Positions 51,939-60,128 of a DNA stretch of 64,000 nucleotides are shown here, piece after piece. Where the stretch lies: positions 37,778 to 101,777 of the forward strand of contig NZ_JHXI01000015.1 in NCBI RefSeq assembly GCF_000621785.1. The letters are read 5' to 3'. The notes below the pieces were generated by a model. It was not told the DNA's origin. It did not search any database and saw only the letters and a program-made list of their open reading frames with translations. Position numbers and translations under genes: made by a program. The DNA comes from Ruminococcus flavefaciens ND2009 (GTDB lineage: Bacteria; Bacillota; Clostridia; Oscillospirales; Ruminococcaceae). How positions within the stretch are numbered: the first letter of the stretch is position 1; the number at the start of each line of letters is the position of its first letter.

Positions 51939-52505
51939 ATGACGGGAAATGAGCTTAAAGAGCTCCTTGAGGCTTCTCCCGAGGAATGCCACAGACAGCT
52001 TATGAAGGAATACGGCAGATATGTCTATGCCATAGTGTTCAACAAGCTGAGAAGCTGCGGCACAAGGGAGGATATAGAGGAATGCTTCTGCGATGTGTTT
52101 ACCGACATATTTCTCAGGTTTGAATACGATGAGAAGTATGTGAGCGACATCAGGGGATATATCGGTACTCTGGCGAAGCGCAAGGCTATAGACCGCTTCA
52201 GGACCCTTTCCGCCGCCGATCTGCATAATGCCCATGCGGACGAAGAGGAAATGGCGGAGCTCGTCTCGGACATCAGCGTTGATGAGCTGGTGGATGGTTC
52301 TGAACTCCGCAGGATACTCCTTCAGAAGATAAAGGAGCTGGGCGAGCCCGATTCTACTATACTGATGCAGAAATTCTACTATGAACGCAGCTCTGCGGAG
52401 ATAGCAAAGACAGTTTCAATGACCGCATCGTCCGTCCGATCAAGGATAACGAGAGCGATGGGAAAGCTTCGGATAAAGCTTGCCGAAGCAGGCATCACAA
52501 GGTAA
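51939..52505 (+). CDS. ECF-like sigma-70 family RNA polymerase sigma factor
   Basis: 188 residues. Region 2 (~15-90, EYGRYVYAIVFNKLRSCGTREDIEECFCDVFTDIFLRFEYD..GYIGTLAKRKAIDRFR) and region 4 (~128-180, DSTILMQKFYYERSSAEIAKTVSMTASSVRSRITRAMGKLR) with a clear helix-turn-helix. The ATG at 51939 is seven bases from AAGGAGG; one at 51933 is too close. The next gene starts 13 bases after its stop and encodes a single-pass membrane protein that may act as its partner. Confidence 0.9.
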   Translation: MTGNELKELLEASPEECHRQLMKEYGRYVYAIVFNKLRSCGTREDIEECFCDVFTDIFLRFEYDEKYVSDIRGYIGTLAKRKAIDRFRTLSAADLHNAHADEEEMAELVSDISVDELVDGSELRRILLQKIKELGEPDSTILMQKFYYERSSAEIAKTVSMTASSVRSRITRAMGKLRIKLAEAGITR

Positions 52506-52518
52506 AGGAGGAGCAGCT

Positions 52519-54417
52519 GTGAAAAATACGGATCTGTTTGATATATTTGAAAACGCAGAGGATGAGCTTATGGAAGATCTTACCGAAATGAGCCCCGAGA
52601 TCAGCGATGAGCGGCTGGAAGAGCTGCTCGCTGTGAGCGAAAGGAACTACAAAATGAAAAAGAAAGAATATGAACGAACAAGGAAAGATAAAAATAAAGA
52701 GTACGATGGTGCAGTCAGCGGCGTTGAGCGCGTAAAGAGACCTGTCTGGCTCAGACCGCTGGCTGTCGCAGCATCATTTGTGCTTGTAGCAGGTGTTGCT
52801 GCGGGAACTGCGGCACTTTTCAGAAAAGGAAGATCAAGAAATGCCGATGACCCGCCTTTGGCAGATGTCTATACCGACAAGGCAGCCCTTGCCGAGCTGT
52901 GCCTGAATTCACCGAACTATTACAACAAGCTTGAGGCATCGTATGTATTGGTGAATATAAATAATAAAACAGAGTCAACAGAGACAAGGACCACAACAGA
53001 GGCGCATTTTGAGTATAACTCCGGTGAACAGTATCTGCTTTTTGACTCGGAAGAAAACTATTTTAGCAATTATATGAGCGATGGTGATGTCACATCTGAT
53101 AGCCACTGGACACATTACTATTATAAAAATAAAAGCGTAGCGGTCAGCCATGACGCAGCACATTATGAGGTCATGACCTATGACAATGACTGGTACAGGA
53201 ACAGAGATTACATCAGCGACAACGAGTTTTACCTTGATATTTTCAATGCTTCTTCATTCTGTAAATCGCTGGATCCCGATAAGTTTTCGATAAAAGGCAA
53301 GGACACTGTCTGCGGCAGGGACTGCGTAGTTATTGAAAGTGAAGATGAATACGGCAGGAGCACCGAGTATTATGATGCTGAGACAGGTGTAGAGCTCAAG
53401 TATGTGTCTGAGGGGAAAACCAGCGAAGAACATACTGTTGACTTTGAGATAACGGATATAAAGTACAACGGCGATGCCCACGTCACCACACCTTCTGAAT
53501 TCAGAAAGTGGATAGAAGACAGCGGCTTTGAGCCTTATGTAAGCATTGCAGTTGACGAAAACGGCAACAGAGTTGACCCTGCGGTTGCAAACAATCTTGA
53601 TTTCCTCAATGCTCCCGAAAAGCCGTTCACTACAGCGGTACAGACGGCAGTTGCACCAGCTGCAACCACAGCAGCCGACGTCAGCACAGCAGCCGTAGTC
53701 ACCACAACAGCCGAAGCAGCAGAAGAAACTGTCACAATGGCGGCTCCTGACGAAAATGTACAGGGCGAGCTTGAGAAATACGCCTTTGAGCTCTACAAGA
53801 GATCAGAGACAGTTAATGACAAGATCAATGGCATAGGCGTTTCGGGCTACGGCGACGGCTTCCTGAAGGTCAGTGTCGATCCTGAACTGGGATACAGATC
53901 TTATGACTATGAACACAACAACAGTCAGTGGGTGGACAATGTAAAGTTCTACCTGCCTGCTGCCGATGAGAACTTCACAACAGCCGACGAGCTGAGAAGC
54001 TATGTGAGAAGTGCATTCACACAAAACAGCTTTGTATACAGATGGCTGGAAGATAATCTGATAACCGCTCCCGACGATTTTGAAAACGGCGGCTATCTCG
54101 ACAGTGAATATATCGGGTATTACCTTATATACCGCGGAAAGCTCTACATGACAGCTCCCGGCGGCGGCAAGGGAAGTCTTGAACCCGAGTATTCCGAGGC
54201 TTATCCTGTTATTATCACAAACAAGACGGATACATCATTTACTGCCTATGTTGCCGAGTGGTACGGCGGAAGTGAGCCTTATAACGATCTCAATGAAGCG
54301 ACCTGTGCTGAGGTAAAGTACGTGCTTGACCCCGAATTCAACGACTGGCGCATAAATGATATTGTTACCCGTCCTCCCGGTGTATACAAGGAATTATACG
54401 ACAGCCGCAACAATTAA
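52519..54417 (+). CDS. Single-pass membrane protein, putative partner of the sigma factor
   Basis: 632 residues from a GTG start with AAGGAGG upstream. Cytoplasmic, highly charged N-terminus (1-75, DLFDIFENAEDELMEDLTEM..), one TM (~80-103), a first extracytoplasmic domain (~115-345) with LolA/RsbX-like beta pattern (KFSIKGKDTVCGRDCVVIESE), an Ala/Thr-rich linker (~365-405) and a second outer domain to the end. No zinc-binding anti-sigma motif is seen. Adjacency and topology fit an anti-sigma or sensor role; I do not recognise the outer domains for certain. Confidence 0.6.
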   Translation: MKNTDLFDIFENAEDELMEDLTEMSPEISDERLEELLAVSERNYKMKKKEYERTRKDKNKEYDGAVSGVERVKRPVWLRPLAVAASFVLVAGVAAGTAALFRKGRSRNADDPPLADVYTDKAALAELCLNSPNYYNKLEASYVLVNINNKTESTETRTTTEAHFEYNSGEQYLLFDSEENYFSNYMSDGDVTSDSHWTHYYYKNKSVAVSHDAAHYEVMTYDNDWYRNRDYISDNEFYLDIFNASSFCKSLDPDKFSIKGKDTVCGRDCVVIESEDEYGRSTEYYDAETGVELKYVSEGKTSEEHTVDFEITDIKYNGDAHVTTPSEFRKWIEDSGFEPYVSIAVDENGNRVDPAVANNLDFLNAPEKPFTTAVQTAVAPAATTAADVSTAAVVTTTAEAAEETVTMAAPDENVQGELEKYAFELYKRSETVNDKINGIGVSGYGDGFLKVSVDPELGYRSYDYEHNNSQWVDNVKFYLPAADENFTTADELRSYVRSAFTQNSFVYRWLEDNLITAPDDFENGGYLDSEYIGYYLIYRGKLYMTAPGGGKGSLEPEYSEAYPVIITNKTDTSFTAYVAEWYGGSEPYNDLNEATCAEVKYVLDPEFNDWRINDIVTRPPGVYKELYDSRNN

Positions 54418-54430
54418 AGCATATTAACGT

Positions 54431-54470
54431 AAGCCCCTGAGTGCTGCAAAGTGCTCGGGGGCGTTGTGCT
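54431..54470 (+). terminator. Terminator after the sigma/partner genes
   Basis: GCCCCTGAGTGCT / AGTGCTCGGGGGC stem, then TTGTGCTTATT. It matches the glmM terminator almost base for base. Confidence 0.75.
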
Positions 54471-54595
54471 TATTATGATTTGAGTAAGTAGTAAGTAGAA
54501 AGTAGTGAGTAGAAGCCGATACACTGAATAATACTACTCTCTACTTACTACTCTCTACTCACTCATAATTTAACACCTGCGGTGTTAAATTATGA
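54471..54595. repeat. Palindrome-flanked hairpin repeat, copy B
   Basis: Inverted copy of the element at 5.86-6.01 kb: half palindrome ATTATGATTTGAG at the left, arm of GTAGTAAGTAGAAAGTAG units, an ~18-nt spacer, complementary arm, and a full 33-bp palindrome (54563-54595). The left-hand palindrome is cut in half. As with copy A it directly follows a GCCCCTGAGTGC terminator. It makes up most of the ~300-bp gap; the rest holds the next promoter. Confidence 0.85.
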
Positions 54596-54643
54596 TGTTT
54601 GCCTTGTCAAACGTCAAAGTTGTTGCATGGCGTGAAATACCAC

Positions 54644-54672
54644 TTGCAATTAATGCTTTAACGTGATATAAT
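54644..54672 (+). promoter_or_regulatory. Promoter of the ATPase/oxidoreductase genes
   Basis: TTGCAA (54644-54649), 17-nt spacer ending GTGA, TATAAT (54667-54672); extended -10. Confidence 0.7.
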
Positions 54673-54714
54673 ATAGGTTGTAGGATTTTTCACAATAGAG
54701 TCAAGAGGATAATT

Positions 54715-55371
54715 ATGAAAAATATCAAGATAATCACAGGTCATTACGGAAGCGGAAAGACCAATTTCTCCGTAAACCTTGCGGTAAAAGCCGCAGCGGA
54801 GGGCAAGTCCGCAGCCATAGTCGACCTTGACATAGTAAACCCCTATTTCCGTACCGCGGATTTCAAGGACCTCTTTGAGGAAAAGGGCGTAAGACTTATA
54901 GCTCCCGACTTCGCAAGGAGCAATCTGGATATTCCCTCCATACAGTTCGACGTGGTCGAGCTTGCAATGGACGAGGACTGCCTCATTATCGACGTCGGCG
55001 GCGATGACGCAGGAGCTGTTGCCCTGGGACGCTATGCCGAGGCTTTAGAGCAGTTCAAAGACAATATCGAGATGTATTACGTCATCAATCAGCGCCGCTA
55101 CCTCACCAATACGGCTGAGGAGGTCACAAAGCTGATGTATGAGATAGAGGCTGCCGCCCGTATGAAGCATACGGCAATAGTCAACAACACCAATCTCGGC
55201 GTTGAGACAAGCCTTGAGATAATCGAGGAGTCACGCAGCTTCGCCGAGGAAACATCAAGGATAACAGGGCTTCCCGTTATCTATACTGTATATCCCGAGG
55301 AGATCGCCCCGCTTTCCGATAAGCAGGACGTTTTCCCCGCAAAGATATATGTGAAGCCCGTCTGGGGCTGA
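54715..55371 (+). CDS. P-loop ATPase of the MinD/ParA-like (SIMIBI) class
   Basis: 218 residues. Walker A GHYGSGKTN (9-17), VDLDIVNPYFRTADF, then IIDVGGDDAGA (Walker B-like) and VNNTNLG. No DNA-binding partner ParB lies near. It precedes the ferredoxin and 2-oxoacid oxidoreductase genes, which suggests a link such as cluster loading or assembly; this is inference from position. The hairpin repeat copy D separates it from the ferredoxin gene. Confidence 0.75.
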   Translation: MKNIKIITGHYGSGKTNFSVNLAVKAAAEGKSAAIVDLDIVNPYFRTADFKDLFEEKGVRLIAPDFARSNLDIPSIQFDVVELAMDEDCLIIDVGGDDAGAVALGRYAEALEQFKDNIEMYYVINQRRYLTNTAEEVTKLMYEIEAAARMKHTAIVNNTNLGVETSLEIIEESRSFAEETSRITGLPVIYTVYPEEIAPLSDKQDVFPAKIYVKPVWG

Positions 55372-55378
55372 GCAAGAA

Positions 55379-55482
55379 TGCATAATTCATAATGCATAAT
55401 GCATAATTGTCGGAAAAACGGCGTTCCGTATATTTCCCTATCAGCATTGATTATGAATTATGAATTGTGAATTATGAATTAA
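55379..55482. repeat. Hairpin repeat, copy D
   Basis: Left arm (55379-55409, units of GCATAAT/TCATAAT) and right arm (55448-55482, units of GAATTAT) are complementary over about 30 bp with a ~38-nt loop that contains GTCGGAAAAACGGC-type pairs. No 33-bp palindrome here. The element ends seven bases before the korD-like Shine-Dalgarno GGAG, so folding could affect both read-through and translation. Confidence 0.75.
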
Positions 55483-55503
55483 TCTGAAAGGAGCGAAGGG
55501 TGT

Positions 55504-55710
55504 ATGGAAAAGATGACAGTTATTACCGAGCGCTGCAAGGGCTGCGGACTGTGTACAGCTGCCTGTCCCAAGAAGATCGTTGTTCTTCAGAAGGAGCATC
55601 GTAACAAGAAGGGATATTTCTATGCGGAATGTACCGACCAGTCAGCTTGTATAAGCTGCGCAATGTGTGCGACTATGTGTCCCGACTGCGCTATCGTTAT
55701 TGAAAAATGA
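55504..55710 (+). CDS. Ferredoxin-type subunit (2x[4Fe-4S]) of a 2-oxoacid:ferredoxin oxidoreductase
   Basis: 68 residues. Two cluster motifs: C11-x2-C14-x2-C17-x3-C21 and C49-x2-C52-x2-C55-x3-C59. It passes electrons from the TPP subunit to ferredoxin. First of four genes in delta-alpha-beta-gamma order, as in KorDABC/Vor operons. GGAG lies upstream of the ATG. Confidence 0.9.
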   Translation: MEKMTVITERCKGCGLCTAACPKKIVVLQKEHRNKKGYFYAECTDQSACISCAMCATMCPDCAIVIEK

Positions 55711-55740
55711 TCATTATAATGTGAAAGGAGCTGTTCAGCT

Positions 55741-56799
55741 TTGGAAAGAAATCTTATGAAGGGTAACGAAGCGCTGGCAGAGGCTGCTATCAGAGCAGGC
55801 TGTAAATGCTTCTTCGGCTATCCGATCACTCCTCAGACAGAGCTTGCCGCTTATATGGCAAAGCGTATGCATAAGGCAGGCGGCGTATTCTTACAGGCAG
55901 AGTCCGAGATCGCTGCTATAAATATGGTACTGGGCGCAGCATCAACAGGCGTCCGTGCAATGACATCTTCATCATCACCCGGAATCTCACTGAAGAGCGA
56001 GGGCGTTTCCTATATCGCAGGTTCCGACCTTCCCGCAGTTATCATCAACGTAGAGAGAGGCGGCCCCGGTCTGGGCGGTATCCAGCCCTCACAGGCTGAC
56101 TACTGGCAGGCTACAAAGGCTCTCGGCCACGGCGACTTCCAGCTTCTGGTATATGCTCCTGCTTCCGTACAGGAAATGGTAGACTACGTTGTAAAGGCAT
56201 TCGACCGTGCCGATAAGTACCGTATGCCCGCAATGATCCTGGCAGACGGCCTCCTCGGACAGATGATGGAGCCTGTTACATTCCCCGAGATCAATCCCGA
56301 CGCTTACGATAAGAGCGGCTGGGCTGCAAACGGCCACAAGATGAAGAGAGAGCACCACATCATCAACTCGCTCTACCTCAAGCCCGATGAGCTGGAGAAC
56401 TCCATCATCGAACGTTATAAGAGATACGATATCATCAAGGAGACAGAGACAGAGGCTGAGCTCTACCTCACAGAGGACTGCGATATTCTCGTATGCGCAT
56501 TCGGCGCAACAGCAAGAGTCGTAAAGTCTGCTGTAAACGATGCAAGAGCACAGGGCATCAAGGCTGGTCTCTTCCGTCCCAAGACACTGTGGCCCTTCCC
56601 CGTAAAGGAGATCAACGAGGCTGCAAAGAGCGCTAAGAAGCTTCTCAGCGTAGAGATGTCAATGGGTCAGATGGTAGACGATATCAGACTTGCTATCAAC
56701 TGCTCAAAGCCTGTAGAGTTCTTCGGAAGAACAGGCGGCGTTATCCCCACACCTGCTGAGGTACTGGGCGAGATCAAGAGAATGGGAGGTGCCCTCTGA
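55741..56799 (+). CDS. 2-oxoacid:ferredoxin oxidoreductase, alpha subunit
   Basis: 352 residues. LMKGNEALAEAAIRAGCKCFFGYPITPQTELAAYMA and the STGVRAMTSSSSPGISLKSEGVSYIAG segment match VorB/KorA subunits; the C-terminal half has CAFGATARVVKSAVNDARAQGIKAGLFRPKTLWPFP. The start TTG at 55741 is taken because it keeps the usual residues before LMKGNEA and lies ten bases from GGAG. Substrate (2-oxoglutarate or branched-chain 2-oxoacid) cannot be settled from sequence. Confidence 0.93.
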   Translation: MERNLMKGNEALAEAAIRAGCKCFFGYPITPQTELAAYMAKRMHKAGGVFLQAESEIAAINMVLGAASTGVRAMTSSSSPGISLKSEGVSYIAGSDLPAVIINVERGGPGLGGIQPSQADYWQATKALGHGDFQLLVYAPASVQEMVDYVVKAFDRADKYRMPAMILADGLLGQMMEPVTFPEINPDAYDKSGWAANGHKMKREHHIINSLYLKPDELENSIIERYKRYDIIKETETEAELYLTEDCDILVCAFGATARVVKSAVNDARAQGIKAGLFRPKTLWPFPVKEINEAAKSAKKLLSVEMSMGQMVDDIRLAINCSKPVEFFGRTGGVIPTPAEVLGEIKRMGGAL

Positions 56800-57572
56800 T
56801 GGCTGTAGTATTTGAAAGACCCAAGTCGCTCATCGACGTTCCTACACATTACTGCCCCGGCTGTACACACGGTATAGTTCACAGGATTCTCTGTGAGGTC
56901 ATCGACGAAATGGGTATCGAGGGCGATACAATAGGCGTATGTCCTGTTGGCTGCTCTGTAATGGCATATGATTACTTTAACTGTGATATGATCGAGGCTG
57001 CACACGGACGTGCTCCGGCTGTTGCAACAGGCGTTAAGCGTACAAACCCCGATAAGTTCGTATTTACATATCAGGGCGACGGCGACCTTGCAGCTATCGG
57101 TACTGCCGAGACTGTTCACGTTGCTACAAGAGGCGAGAATATCGTCGTTATCTTCATCAACAACACAATTTACGGTATGACAGGCGGACAGATGGCTCCT
57201 ACCACACTCCCCGGTCAGGTAACACAGACAACTCCCTTCGGAAGAAGCCCCGAGCTTGCAGGCTATCCCGTAAAGGTATGTGAGATGCTCTCGACACTGA
57301 CAGGTACTGCTTATGCAGAGCGTGTTGCAGTTGACAGCGTTCCTCATATAAAGGCTGCAAAGAAGGCTATCCGCAAGGCATTCGAGAACCAGAAGGCAGG
57401 CAAGGGCTTCTCTATCGTAGAGGTACTGTCAACTTGTCCTACAAACTGGGGTCTTGCACCTCTTGACGCTATCAAGAGACTTCAGGACGAAATGATCCCC
57501 TACTATCCTCTTGGCGTTTACAAGGACGTTGAAGAGGGAGTATTCCCCAAGACAGAAGGAGGTAATGAGTAA
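56799..57572 (+). CDS. 2-oxoacid:ferredoxin oxidoreductase, beta (TPP-binding) subunit
   Basis: 257 residues. HYCPGCTHG.. near the N-terminus, TPP-Mg loop GDGDLAAIGTAETVHVATRGENIVVIFINNTIYGMTGGQMAPTT and cluster-ligating Cys residues. Overlaps the alpha stop by one base (TGATG). Confidence 0.94.
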   Translation: MAVVFERPKSLIDVPTHYCPGCTHGIVHRILCEVIDEMGIEGDTIGVCPVGCSVMAYDYFNCDMIEAAHGRAPAVATGVKRTNPDKFVFTYQGDGDLAAIGTAETVHVATRGENIVVIFINNTIYGMTGGQMAPTTLPGQVTQTTPFGRSPELAGYPVKVCEMLSTLTGTAYAERVAVDSVPHIKAAKKAIRKAFENQKAGKGFSIVEVLSTCPTNWGLAPLDAIKRLQDEMIPYYPLGVYKDVEEGVFPKTEGGNE

Positions 57573-58105
57573 TGGCAACCACAGAGATCCTTCTTGCAGG
57601 CTTCGGCGGACAGGGTATCCTTTTCGCAGGAAAGATACTTGCATACTGCGGACTTATGGACAATAAGGAGCTTTCATGGCTTCCTTCATACGGTCCCGAG
57701 ATGAGAGGCGGTACCTGTAACTGTTCAGTTACCATCTCCGATGATCCTATCGGTTCGCCCCTCGTTCTCACACCTCACCTCCTCATCGCAATGAACCAGC
57801 CTTCATTCGACAAGTTTGTAAGCTGTGTACGTCCCGGAGGAAAGGTATTCTTCGACAGCACAATGATCGAGCCCGAGACAGACAGAACAGACATCGAGCT
57901 GTACGGTATCCCCTCACAGCAGATGGCTGACGACAACCAGCTCAAGGGCGGATCAAACATCATTCTCCTCGGAAAGCTTCTGAAGGAGACAAATATCTGC
58001 TCACTCGAGACAATGCAGAAGGCTATCGAGAAGGTAGTACCGCCCAAAAAGGCAGCACTCATTCCCAATAACTTCAAGGCTATCGAGCTTGGCATGAACG
58101 CATAA
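57572..58105 (+). CDS. 2-oxoacid:ferredoxin oxidoreductase, gamma subunit
   Basis: 177 residues. GFGGQGILFAGKILAYCGLM at the start, SYGPEMRGGTCNCSVTISDDPIGSPLV and SNIILLGKLLKE are typical of the gamma subunit. Overlaps the beta stop by one base (TAATG). A terminator follows, so the operon ends here. Confidence 0.94.
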   Translation: MATTEILLAGFGGQGILFAGKILAYCGLMDNKELSWLPSYGPEMRGGTCNCSVTISDDPIGSPLVLTPHLLIAMNQPSFDKFVSCVRPGGKVFFDSTMIEPETDRTDIELYGIPSQQMADDNQLKGGSNIILLGKLLKETNICSLETMQKAIEKVVPPKKAALIPNNFKAIELGMNA

Positions 58106-58109
58106 TAAA

Positions 58110-58140
58110 AAGGCTATCGGTTTTTACCGATAGCCTTTTC
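58110..58140 (+). terminator. Terminator of the oxidoreductase operon
   Basis: AGGCTATCGG / CCGATAGCCT stem then TTTTC. Confidence 0.9.
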
Positions 58141-58144
58141 TTGT

Positions 58145-58200
58145 AGGAGCGCCGTATGAGACGCTCCGACTTTCAACTTTTAACTTTCAACTCTCAACTT
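58145..58200. repeat. Hairpin-repeat remnant, copy E
   Basis: A GGAGCG / CGCTCC hairpin (58145-58167) and then one arm of GTTGAGA/GTTGAAA units (minus strand, 58168-58200), the same unit as copy C. The partner arm and palindromes are missing. The arm runs into the azlD stop codon. Confidence 0.6.
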
Positions 58201-58498
58201 ACATAAACAGTCCCACCAGGAAAGCCGCACCCGAGGCTGCCAGAGCCACCACGATAAGGGGCATCTCGAAGAACGCCAGAGCCACAGCCACGGCAGTTCC
58301 CGCAATGGCTGTCCACATATTATGGGTGGTGTAGAAGATAGCGGGAATGGTCATGGCGCTGAGCACCGCATAGGGGATATAGTACAGAAAGCTGCGGAAG
58401 AACCGCGACTTTATCTTCTTGCGGAAGAAGGTGAAGGGCACCATTCGTATGAGGTAGGTGACCCCTGCCATAACGATGATGTAAACAGCTATACTCAT
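58199..58498 (-). CDS. azlD: Branched-chain amino acid exporter subunit AzlD
   Basis: 99 residues, four TM segments, with YLIRMVPFTFFRKKIKSRFFRSFLYYIPYAVLSAMTIPAI, the AzlD pattern. Works with AzlC at the membrane in efflux of branched-chain amino acids. Starts inside the azlC stop (ATGA overlap). The stop codon touches a repeat arm. Confidence 0.9.
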   Translation of the reverse strand: MSIAVYIIVMAGVTYLIRMVPFTFFRKKIKSRFFRSFLYYIPYAVLSAMTIPAIFYTTHNMWTAIAGTAVAVALAFFEMPLIVVALAASGAAFLVGLFM

Positions 58499-59199
58499 TC
58501 TTCAGCCTCCTCGTCCTTAACGGGGAATATGAAGGCAGCTGCTGCGGAAGCTGCAACAGCGGAGATGATTATAGCGAAGCCGTCACTGACCATGGGCAGG
58601 CAGTACCTGAACACCACGCTGAGTGCAGCCGCCATGGCAATGACAAAGAGGACGCTGTGCTGCTTTTTTGCAGGGGGTATGATGATAGCGATGAACATAC
58701 CGTAGAGGACTATCTCCATAGCCTTGCTGACGGATAAGGGGAGCAGTTCGCCTGCCGCCGCTCCCAGAGCCGTACCCGTTACCCACCCCACGGCGGCAAT
58801 GAGTATCATGCCGTACATATAAGCAGGGGTCAGCGGAGTCTTCTGTGCGGAGCACACCGCGAATATCTCGTCGGTTATGCCGTATGAAGCCATGAGCCTG
58901 TGAGGAGTTGTAAAGCGCTTGTCCAGCTTCTGCGAGAGGGACAGCGCCATGAGCGAATATCTTATATTTATAGTGAGCTGGAGCAGTATCATCTCAATGA
59001 TAGTGCCGCCTGCTGCGATAACGTCTATGCCTGCCTTCTGACCTGCCGACGTAAGGTTTGACGCGGAGATTATCGACGCCTGGAATACCGAAAGTCCCGC
59101 CTTGCTGACGGCGAGGATACCGAAGCCGAAGGATACGGAGAGGTATCCGAGGCAGATAGGTATACCGTGTGACATACCGCGTAAGAAGCTGTTTTTCAA
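58495..59199 (-). CDS. azlC: Branched-chain amino acid exporter subunit AzlC
   Basis: 234 residues, six or more TM segments. GMSHGIPICLGYLSVSFGFGILAV and SASNLTSAGQKAGIDVI at the N-terminal end match AzlC. The start is TTG with GGAGG seven bases upstream. Next to the 2-oxoacid oxidoreductase, whose possible branched-chain substrate would fit. Confidence 0.9.
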   Translation of the reverse strand: MKNSFLRGMSHGIPICLGYLSVSFGFGILAVSKAGLSVFQASIISASNLTSAGQKAGIDVIAAGGTIIEMILLQLTINIRYSLMALSLSQKLDKRFTTPHRLMASYGITDEIFAVCSAQKTPLTPAYMYGMILIAAVGWVTGTALGAAAGELLPLSVSKAMEIVLYGMFIAIIIPPAKKQHSVLFVIAMAAALSVVFRYCLPMVSDGFAIIISAVAASAAAAFIFPVKDEEAEE

Positions 59200-59346
59200 G
59201 TTTATACCTCCGATTTGAGGGACTATTTTATTTGTCCGACAACTTTACCATTATATCACAATCGGCAATTTCCGTCAATAGCCCTTCAGCTTGCAGGGAC
59301 GCACAGTGTGCGCCCGTAATATAAAGGTATCTCAGGAAGATAAAAC

Positions 59347-59374
59347 GAAAAAGGGGACGCCTGCGGCGCCCCCC
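59347..59374 (-). terminator. Terminator after the ECF S-component gene
   Basis: Minus-strand GGGGCGCC-GCA-GGCGTCCCC hairpin (imperfect) followed by TTTTTCGTTTT. The 198-bp gap 59200-59397 otherwise holds a small GGGACGCAC/GTGCGCCC hairpin and no gene. Confidence 0.65.
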
Positions 59375-59397
59375 GAATATGCTATAATAACTGTTGA

Positions 59398-59925
59398 TTA
59401 CTTGAAACGGCTCTTGAAGCCTGCCTTGTCCAGAGCAGTGCCTGCGGCGACGTACAGCACTGTACTTGCGGCTATCTGCACAAAATAGGCAGGAGTCTGC
59501 GTGAAGGCGGCGATGATGCCTGAGGCTGAGAGCCCTTTCGTGATAACGAAGCCCTCATAGAGGCTGTATCCCGCAACGCAGATAATGAACGAGGGGATAA
59601 TTGCCAGGAGATTGCGCTTTGTGACTATCTTATCGCTTTTGTTTGAGAAGAACATGGCGGTCAGTGCTTTTATGATAACGGTAGCAGGTATCCATATGGG
59701 ATAGCCCGACAGCCCGTCCGCAAGAGCTCCGCCGATGATACCCGAGGCAACAGCGTAAGGCATTGGGAGTATGCAGGCTGAGAGGTAGATGAGACCGTCG
59801 CCTGCGTGGGTGTAGCCCGAGCCCGTAGGCACATGGATATAGGCGGTAAAAACGAATATCAGTGCGGAAAAAAGTCCCGTCACGACTATTCTTTTCAGCT
59901 TTTCGGAAGAATTTGCGCGGGTCAT
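59398..59925 (-). CDS. ECF transporter S component (TIGR04002-like)
   Basis: 175 residues, about five TM segments. GLFSALIFVFTAYIHVPTGSGYTHAGDGLIYLSACILP, then GGALADGLSGYPIWIPATVIIKALTA, is the pattern of integral S components with the ECF-ribofla-type fold. It would bind a vitamin-like substrate and share an energising EcfAAT module encoded elsewhere. The substrate is not identifiable, and no riboswitch was recognised in the leader. GGAGG precedes the ATG. Confidence 0.8.
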   Translation of the reverse strand: MTRANSSEKLKRIVVTGLFSALIFVFTAYIHVPTGSGYTHAGDGLIYLSACILPMPYAVASGIIGGALADGLSGYPIWIPATVIIKALTAMFFSNKSDKIVTKRNLLAIIPSFIICVAGYSLYEGFVITKGLSASGIIAAFTQTPAYFVQIAASTVLYVAAGTALDKAGFKSRFK

Positions 59926-59976
59926 AGCTATACCTCCTTAATATATACAAGACCCATATGTTTTCGGGTTTTCATT

Positions 59977-60005
59977 ATTATAGCATTGAAGCGGTACAAA
60001 TTCAA
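59977..60005 (-). promoter_or_regulatory. Promoter of the ECF S-component gene
   Basis: Minus-strand TTGAAT (60000-60005), 17-nt spacer, TATAAT (59977-59982). The ~45-nt leader can pair ACCC with GGGT but has no recognised riboswitch. Confidence 0.6.
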
Positions 60006-60089
60006 GAGCTTTTTTCACCAAATCTCGCAAACCAAAAATACGGTAAAATAGGCGAGATAACGTATAAACTCCAACTATTACAGGCAATA

Positions 60090-60123
60090 AGAAAGGAGCA
60101 GAACGTTTTCACGTACTGCTCCC
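60090..60123 (-). terminator. Terminator after the TPM-domain gene
   Basis: Minus-strand GGAGCAG..CTGCTCC hairpin with a closing ACGT..ACGT inner pair, then TTTCTTATT. Confidence 0.8.
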
Positions 60124-60128
60124 TTATA

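Noticed and set aside
59926..60000. Vitamin riboswitch upstream of the ECF S-component
   Set aside because: The leader after the promoter is only about 45 nt and shows no conserved FMN, TPP, cobalamin or folate core.
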